From positions 1-5,505 of the forward strand of contig JAHIYT010000119.1 in assembly GCA_018814945.1 (NCBI GenBank): a DNA stretch of 5,505 nt, given 5' to 3'. Position numbers and translations under genes: made by a program. The stretch comes from Patescibacteria group bacterium (lineage in GTDB: Bacteria > Patescibacteriota > Gracilibacteria > UM-FILTER-43-11). The stretch's first letter is position 1. Every line of letters begins with the position of its first letter. Below the pieces are notes generated by a model. It did not search any database. It was not told the origin of the DNA and saw only the letters and a list, made by a program, of their open reading frames with translations. Positions 1 through 4,102 of this stretch are shown one piece after another.

Positions 1-28
1 CATCATCGAATTGATAATCGTCACTCAT
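1..28 (-). CDS. 5' end of an unidentified leftward gene (partial)
   Basis: A minus-strand ATG at 28-26 opens a frame reading MSDDYQFDD to the window edge. An in-frame TAA at 43-41 lies just upstream, so this ATG is the first possible start. A TTGAAA-N16-TATAAT promoter (87-60) points at it and predicts a leader of about 25 nt, which is the main support for a real gene. No Shine-Dalgarno sequence is visible. Nine residues, acidic in character, are too few to assign a family. Confidence 0.55.
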
Positions 29-59
29 TTTTTTGTAGGGTTAAAAGGACAACGTTCCA

Positions 60-87
60 ATTATACTGACCAAAAATAAATTTTCAA
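60..87 (-). promoter_or_regulatory. Predicted sigma70-type promoter for the leftward gene starting at 28
   Basis: On the minus strand, TTGAAA (87-82, 5 of 6 to consensus) is followed by a 16-bp spacer and a perfect TATAAT (65-60). The expected transcription start is near 53, about 25 nt before the ATG at 28. Seen directly in the sequence; activity is inferred. Confidence 0.55.
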
Positions 88-93
88 TACAAT
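66..93 (+). promoter_or_regulatory. Possible promoter for the glycosyltransferase gene
   Basis: On the plus strand, CTGACC (66-71, 4 of 6 to consensus) and TACAAT (88-93, 5 of 6) are separated by 16 bp. This predicts a transcript start near 100 and a leader of about 35 nt made almost entirely of the 8-bp tandem repeats. The site interleaves with the opposing minus-strand promoter, each -35 lying in the spacer of the other. It is weaker than the minus-strand site. Confidence 0.35.
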
Positions 94-102
94 ATTTACT
101 TT

Positions 103-134
103 GTTATTTCGTCATTTCGTTATATCGTTATTCC
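103..134 (+). repeat. Four tandem imperfect 8-bp repeats abutting the glycosyltransferase start codon
   Basis: Consecutive units are GTTATTTC (103-110), GTCATTTC (111-118), GTTATATC (119-126) and GTTATTCC (127-134). Each of the last three differs from the first at one base. The array ends exactly at the ATG at 135 and occupies the place where a ribosome binding site would be expected; no purine-rich Shine-Dalgarno sequence is present. Confidence 0.8.
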
Positions 135-1199
135 ATGATTTACATTGATGCCTCGCGCTACAACAACACAAAAAAACGAACTGGAGTAGAAAACTATTCC
201 TATTATTTGATAAATGAATTAGTAAAATCGGAACCAGAAAACATTACTCTGATTTCACCAAAAAAGATCTCTCTTGCTGTAAATCAAATTATCATTCCAT
301 TCCCACGATTATGGACGCAAATAAGGTTAAGTTGGGAAGTATTTAAGAACAAAAAAATAAATAATTTATTCGTCCCATCTCATGTTTTACCGATTATTTA
401 CCCAAAAAAATCGACCATTACCATTCATGACGTCGCATGGAGAAGATTTCCAAAAAGTTATGGATTATTATCGCGTTTGTATCTAGATTGGGGGGCAAAA
501 TATGCTGTAAGACATGCCAAAAACATAATAGTACCATCGAAGACCACTAAGGAAGATTTGATTAAGTTTTTCAAATCTGACGAAAGAAAAATTACAGTTA
601 TTCCACTAGGATATGACTCAATTTATAAAGATAATTCGTGGGAAAAATCAGCAAACGAAGTAATGGATAAATACCATTTAAAACCTCGTCATTACTTCCT
701 GTTTGTGGGCCGAATTGAGAGGAAAAAGAACATCGGAACACTCATCAAAGCTTTTAAGAAAATTAAGGAGAGGCATCCCCATATAAAACTTATATTAGTC
801 GGCAAAGAAGGTGTTGGCTCAGAAGAAATCCTAAAAGAAATTGATAATAAAAATATTATTTTAACTGGATATATAGGTGATATAGAAAAACAAGTTTTAC
901 TTAAAAATTGCTTATCTTTCGTATTCCCATCGCTTTTTGAAGGGTTTGGAATACCGCTACTAGAAGCCATGGACGCCGAGGTACCAATAATAGCATCTGA
1001 AATACCAACTTCATCAGATATAGCTAAAAACAATGCCCTATTCTTCAAAGCAGACGATATAAACACTCTAACCAATCACCTAAAAGATCTTGTTGAGAAA
1101 AAGGAGCTATGGGATCACCTAATTCAAAATCACCAAGAGACACTTAAGAAATATTCTTGGGAAAATTGCGCTCAACAAACCCTACAAGTTATAAGCTGA
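135..1199 (+). CDS. GT-B fold glycosyltransferase (GT4-like, glycosyl transferases group 1)
   Basis: A 354-residue cytoplasmic or membrane-associated retaining glycosyltransferase of the GT4 type, expected to move a sugar from a nucleotide-sugar donor onto a cell-surface glycan or lipid carrier. The N-terminal Rossmann half starts with a MIYIDASRY strand and a TGVENYS loop (residues 16-22), with IHDVAWRRFP at 97-106. The C-terminal donor-binding half begins at FVGRIERKKN (190-199), with the family's basic residues R193 and K197/K198, and has the EX7E motif EGFGIPLLE (269-277), followed by VPIIASE. The length is typical and both lobes are complete. ATG 135 is chosen because it starts the first beta strand, and no ATG, GTG or TTG occurs in frame back to the TAA at 42-44. 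There is no Shine-Dalgarno sequence. It faces the signalling genes convergently, so a shared operon is excluded. Donor and acceptor cannot be read from the sequence. Sampled GC is lower than in the phosphatase gene. Confidence 0.9.
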   Translation: MIYIDASRYNNTKKRTGVENYSYYLINELVKSEPENITLISPKKISLAVNQIIIPFPRLWTQIRLSWEVFKNKKINNLFVPSHVLPIIYPKKSTITIHDVAWRRFPKSYGLLSRLYLDWGAKYAVRHAKNIIVPSKTTKEDLIKFFKSDERKITVIPLGYDSIYKDNSWEKSANEVMDKYHLKPRHYFLFVGRIERKKNIGTLIKAFKKIKERHPHIKLILVGKEGVGSEEILKEIDNKNIILTGYIGDIEKQVLLKNCLSFVFPSLFEGFGIPLLEAMDAEVPIIASEIPTSSDIAKNNALFFKADDINTLTNHLKDLVEKKELWDHLIQNHQETLKKYSWENCAQQTLQVIS

Positions 1200-1211
1200 T
1201 CGCTGATAAAA

Positions 1212-2399
1212 TTAGCTCCACCCCCACAATTTACTCTTGCGCTCTACTTGAGCCTCATCTGTACTAACTTCAAGTTTAATCTTGGCTGTTGCAGCATCTT
1301 TTCCTAAATATTTGATCACAATCATCGTAATATCATCAACCTGCACATATTCACCAACAAAATTTGAGAAGTCCCTTGTAAGATTATCAAAAATGCTTTC
1401 GGCAGACGGACGATAACCGTGTTTTTTCAAAGATTCAAGCAAGCCTTCAACGCCATACATTTCTCCAGTATTGTTTTTTGCTTCGGTGATACCATCTGTG
1501 TAAAGAACAACGCTGTCACCTATTTCTAATGGTATTTCCTTTTCTTGGGCAATTTGATTAACATCAGGAATCATACCCAAAGCTATACCACCGGAACGGA
1601 TTGCCTCAACGGATTCATCCTTTTTGTGATAGACAAGAACGTGTTCATGCCCAGCACCTGTGTAATACATCTTCTGAGCATTTTTGTCCCATCTAAGCAT
1701 TACGGATGTCATGAATAATCGGGAACTAATTCGTGGAGTTAGTAAGTTGTTAGTGTTAACAATCAAATCACGACCATTATTTACTCCGCGATATACCATA
1801 GCCGTAACCAGTGTATCCACCATCATCATAATTAGTCCTGCAGGAACACCATGACCGGTTACATCACCGATGTATACGAATAGTTGGTTGCCATCCGGTG
1901 AAAGCAAAAAGTCGAACGTATCACCTCCAACTTCCGCAGCAGCACGAGTCTTAGCAACAACATCTAAACCTGGTGCTTCGGGAGCTTCTTTTGGAAGTAC
2001 ATCTTTCTGAATCTGTGCAGCAATATCTAATTCCGAAGACATTCTTCGACGCTCTTTAATGTCATATGAAATCTTTTCCAAATCGTGTGTGATTTCGTTA
2101 AAGAAGTGTGTTATTACACCAATTTCATCAATGGTTGTTGGTTCAATCTTTTTATAGTTTTTACCAGTCAAAAGATTAACCATCTGTTTGTGAACACGGC
2201 TTATAGGAACGATTACATCAAGAATAAAGACGACCAAAATTAATACAAAAATTAGGATTAATACCGCCAAAAATAAATTTAGAGAAACTGATTGAATCTC
2301 CATTCTGTTCAAAATAATACCCACAACACCAACCACTGTTACCAGAACAGCAAATAGTAATAACGCCTTATTTATCAAATTTTCACGAATGAATTTCAT
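1212..2399 (-). CDS. Membrane-anchored HAMP-SpoIIE (PP2C-type) serine phosphatase, RsbU-like
   Basis: A 395-residue phosphatase that should dephosphorylate a phospho-STAS protein in a partner-switching pathway. Two hydrophobic helices (about 11-31 and 40-62) are joined by a loop of about 8-10 residues, so no extracytoplasmic sensor domain exists. A HAMP domain follows (about 63-118, P65 and DEIG at 91-94), then the regulatory linker helix with DIAAQIQKDVLP (125-136) and the PP2C domain (about 145-366). Metal-binding acidic motifs are all present: VGGDTFDF (157-164, D160), GDVTGHG (178-184, D179), YTDGITEA (300-307, D302) and VDDITM (354-359). A polar tail of about 29 residues ending WGWS follows the catalytic domain. 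Its ATG overlaps the STAS stop codon as TAATG, implying translational coupling and making the STAS protein the natural substrate. The signal sensed is unknown. It ends 12 bp from the convergent glycosyltransferase. Confidence 0.92.
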   Translation of the reverse strand: MKFIRENLINKALLLFAVLVTVVGVVGIILNRMEIQSVSLNLFLAVLILIFVLILVVFILDVIVPISRVHKQMVNLLTGKNYKKIEPTTIDEIGVITHFFNEITHDLEKISYDIKERRRMSSELDIAAQIQKDVLPKEAPEAPGLDVVAKTRAAAEVGGDTFDFLLSPDGNQLFVYIGDVTGHGVPAGLIMMMVDTLVTAMVYRGVNNGRDLIVNTNNLLTPRISSRLFMTSVMLRWDKNAQKMYYTGAGHEHVLVYHKKDESVEAIRSGGIALGMIPDVNQIAQEKEIPLEIGDSVVLYTDGITEAKNNTGEMYGVEGLLESLKKHGYRPSAESIFDNLTRDFSNFVGEYVQVDDITMIVIKYLGKDAATAKIKLEVSTDEAQVERKSKLWGWS

Positions 2400-2755
2400 T
2401 AAGTCTGATTAAGGGATTTAAGAGCTTCTTCTGTAGTCGGAAATATTGGGATAATTGAGTTTAACCCCACCAAAGTAAGAATGTCGCTTATCGTTGAATT
2501 CGCACCGACAATCATGAGTTTTTTTTGAGAACGACTAAGTGTCGAATATAGATACGCCATGTAACCAACCACTTTACTATCTATAAATTCCAACCCGTTG
2601 CAATCTAGAATAAAGGAGTTTGCAGAAGTGTCAGATACAAGCGGATTAACAGCTCCTTCTAATTCAGGTAAATTGCTAACATCGATCTCTCCTGTCATAT
2701 GAATAACGTAAGTAGTTCCTTTTAGCTCCTGTGATATTTGGGCTACTGTTGACAT
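2399..2755 (-). CDS. Free STAS-domain protein (anti-sigma factor antagonist-like)
   Basis: A 118-residue single STAS domain of the SpoIIAA/RsbV type, cytosolic, expected to bind an RsbW-like kinase and be switched by serine phosphorylation. Landmarks are the GEID turn (22-25), the buried strand FILDCNGLEF (48-57), the acceptor loop FIDSKVVG (57-64) and the C-terminal helix motif ISDILTLVGL (89-98). S60 aligns with the phospho-serine of the usual D-S-[S/T]-G loop and D59 is kept, but the next two positions are K61 and V62 instead of S/T and G. The length is typical for the family. Its ATG directly follows the TAA of the kinase-STAS gene with no gap, and its own stop overlaps the phosphatase start by one base. 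It resembles the STAS domain at the C-terminus of the upstream kinase (GEID, buried strand, Y/L-rich helix, VLDLVGL-like motif), suggesting duplication. Confidence 0.9.
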   Translation of the reverse strand: MSTVAQISQELKGTTYVIHMTGEIDVSNLPELEGAVNPLVSDTSANSFILDCNGLEFIDSKVVGYMAYLYSTLSRSQKKLMIVGANSTISDILTLVGLNSIIPIFPTTEEALKSLNQT

Positions 2756-3577
2756 TTAATTTACTAAAGTTATTACCCGACCTAAACCTACTAAATCCAA
2801 AACATCTTTAACCTGATTATTGGCATTTTTAATAGAAATTTGGCTATTCTTTTTTGCAACTTCGTTGTACCAAGAAGCCAAATGTCCAATAAAGGTACTA
2901 TTGATATAAACAACGTCTGTAAAATCTAAAATTAGTTTTGAATTTTCTGGAAGTGCATTAACCTGTTCTGTAACAGGTTGTGTTATCACTTCAATATTAT
3001 GCTGATCAATTTCACCATGTAATTTCACCATGTATTCAGCGCGCTTTACTTCTGGTTTTTTAGGCTCTGGGGATGTAGGAGTGGTAACGTCAGCTTGCTG
3101 TTGAACAGCCGCCTGAACTAACGTAGGTGGTGGCGGCGGAGTAGTTTCAAGTTTTTTAGAAAAAGAAATAACAATACCACCATTCGAACCTCGCTCAATA
3201 TCAAGTTTATCGGTCCAAAGATTTGTAATCAAAGCCAAACCTCTTCCTGAAGTATTGGTTACAGCATTGTTTTTCTTATTATTTTCAACAATTGTTCTCA
3301 GTTGATCAGCAGAAACTTTGCCAACTCCAGTTCCATCATCTTCAACCCTGAATTCAATCTCTTGATCATCATAAGAAAACAGAATTTTAACAACACTGGT
3401 ATTTTCTGTTGATCCATATTTAACAGCATTCATAAAAAGTTCATCCACAACCAACTTCAATCTATTAGACCATTCTTTTACGAATCCAACAGAAGCAAAA
3501 ACCTCATCAGCAATATGACGAATAAGTGATGAATATGAAAGGTTAGCCGGTAAATTTAATTCAATTTTTTGTTTCAA
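2756..3577 (-). CDS. RsbW/SpoIIAB-like serine kinase (HATPase_c) fused to a C-terminal STAS domain
   Basis: 273 residues in three parts. Residues 1-142 form a GHKL ATPase of the anti-sigma kinase type, with the N-box VVDELFMNAVKYG (43-55; E46 and N50 in the catalytic and Mg positions), the G1 box VEDDGTGVG (78-86) and the G2 box TSGRGLALI (109-117). Residues about 143-181 are a low-complexity linker rich in Pro, Gln and Thr, with a run of five prolines. Residues 182-273 are a STAS domain with GEID (188-191), LILDFTDVVYINSTFIG (215-231) and VKDVLDLVGLG (256-266). S227 aligns with the phospho-serine, but the preceding Asp is N226. It should phosphorylate STAS serines and bind STAS and/or an unknown target. 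The start is TTG (3577-3575): an in-frame TGA lies five codons upstream, no ATG occurs before the N-box, and the family's N-terminal strand begins here. It is the first gene after a predicted promoter. RsbW and SpoIIAB normally lack the STAS part. Confidence 0.88.
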   Translation of the reverse strand: MKQKIELNLPANLSYSSLIRHIADEVFASVGFVKEWSNRLKLVVDELFMNAVKYGSTENTSVVKILFSYDDQEIEFRVEDDGTGVGKVSADQLRTIVENNKKNNAVTNTSGRGLALITNLWTDKLDIERGSNGGIVISFSKKLETTPPPPPTLVQAAVQQQADVTTPTSPEPKKPEVKRAEYMVKLHGEIDQHNIEVITQPVTEQVNALPENSKLILDFTDVVYINSTFIGHLASWYNEVAKKNSQISIKNANNQVKDVLDLVGLGRVITLVN

Positions 3578-3600
3578 GATTTTTGATTTTCAATGACGCA

Positions 3601-3627
3601 ATTGGACATTGGACATTGGACATTGGA
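3601..3627 (-). repeat. Tandem 7-bp repeat, nearly four copies, in the leader of the kinase-STAS operon
   Basis: ATTGGAC on the plus strand (GTCCAAT as transcribed) occurs three times perfectly (3601-3607, 3608-3614, 3615-3621), then a fourth time lacking the last base (3622-3627). It lies between the predicted transcription start near 3635 and the TTG start at 3577, so it would form much of the 5' untranslated leader. Confidence 0.85.
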
Positions 3628-3644
3628 AATATAATCCTTATATT
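3628..3644. other. 17-bp palindrome overlapping the -10 box and predicted start site (operator candidate)
   Basis: AATATAA-TCC-TTATATT is a perfect 7-bp inverted repeat with a 3-bp centre. It overlaps the downstream half of the -10 box (3647-3642) and covers the expected transcription start near 3635, a typical place for repressor binding. It is AT-rich, so chance occurrence is quite possible. Confidence 0.3.
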
Positions 3645-3670
3645 ATACCAAAATTTGGCTTAAACTTCAA
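3642..3670 (-). promoter_or_regulatory. Predicted promoter of the kinase-STAS / STAS / phosphatase operon
   Basis: On the minus strand, TTGAAG (3670-3665) is followed by exactly 17 bp and a perfect TATAAT (3647-3642) preceded by TGG, giving an extended -10. The -35 lies inside the last codons of the receiver gene. Transcription would start near 3635, leaving a leader of about 58 nt that contains the 7-bp repeats. It would let the partner-switch genes be expressed independently of the upstream two-component genes. Confidence 0.6.
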
Positions 3671-4076
3671 TAGATTCGTCTATCAATTTATTCAACTTTA
3701 ACACCTCTATAGTTTTTTCAACAATTTCAGATGGACTATAATGAGATTTCACCAAATATGCATCGATGTGATCAAACTCAGCTTCCCTAGCGAAATCATT
3801 AGCATCCAAATTTGTAAGCATAATAACTGGTATGTATTGAGTTACATTTTTACGTATCTCTTTTAAAACCTGATAGCCATCAACATTTGGCATCATAATA
3901 TCTAGAAGAATGATATCTGGTTTTTTATTTTGATGCTTTTTAATAGCGTTTCTTCCATCAAAAGCAGTATAAACCATAAAACCTTTTTTCATGAATGTAA
4001 TAGCGTACATTTCACAAATATCTTTGTCATCTTCAACAATTAGAACCTTGATGTTTTTAAGTGTTTTAGCAGCCAT
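3660..4076 (-). CDS. Stand-alone response regulator receiver protein (CheY-like)
   Basis: A 138-residue single receiver domain that should accept phosphate from a histidine kinase and act through protein contacts, since it has no DNA-binding or enzymatic output domain. The active site is complete: acidic pocket E15-D16-D17 (VLIVEDDKD), phospho-acceptor D59 in LLDIMMP (57-63), switch T88 in MLTN (86-89), aromatic Y107 and conserved K110 in DAYLVK (105-110). The chain ends about 20 residues after the last helix begins, so truncation is not suspected. The start is ATG at 4076, with VLIVEDD at the normal distance, and no Shine-Dalgarno sequence. It lies 26 bp downstream of the histidine kinase on the same strand, so that kinase is its likely partner. 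The kinase-STAS gene begins 82 bp further on, behind its own promoter. Whether phosphorylated receiver contacts the partner-switch proteins is not shown by the sequence. Confidence 0.93.
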   Translation of the reverse strand: MAAKTLKNIKVLIVEDDKDICEMYAITFMKKGFMVYTAFDGRNAIKKHQNKKPDIILLDIMMPNVDGYQVLKEIRKNVTQYIPVIMLTNLDANDFAREAEFDHIDAYLVKSHYSPSEIVEKTIEVLKLNKLIDESIEV

Positions 4077-4102
4077 GATATATGTTCTTATTAAATATCA
4101 AT

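Noticed and set aside
692..1075. Minus-strand open frame of 127 codons inside the glycosyltransferase gene
   Set aside because: It lies wholly antisense to a well-supported gene, its translation has no recognisable domain and is Ser/Ile-rich as expected of a shadow frame, and no promoter or start signal supports it.
135..1199. Alternative genetic code with UGA read as glycine, as in some CPR groups
   Set aside because: UGA is the stop codon of the glycosyltransferase and no coding frame in the window contains an internal UGA.
1185..1220. Hairpin around the repeated CTGAT and AGCT words between the convergent genes
   Set aside because: The words are direct repeats or too short to pair into a stem of useful length, so no terminator is called.
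3601..3627. CRISPR-like array
   Set aside because: Units are 7 bp and directly contiguous with no spacers, and no cas genes are present. The same holds for the octamers at 103-134.
3648..3658. CCAAAATTTGG as a terminator hairpin after the receiver gene
   Set aside because: The arms meet over a single base, so no stable loop can form, the stem is AT-rich, and no T-run follows. It overlaps the promoter spacer instead.
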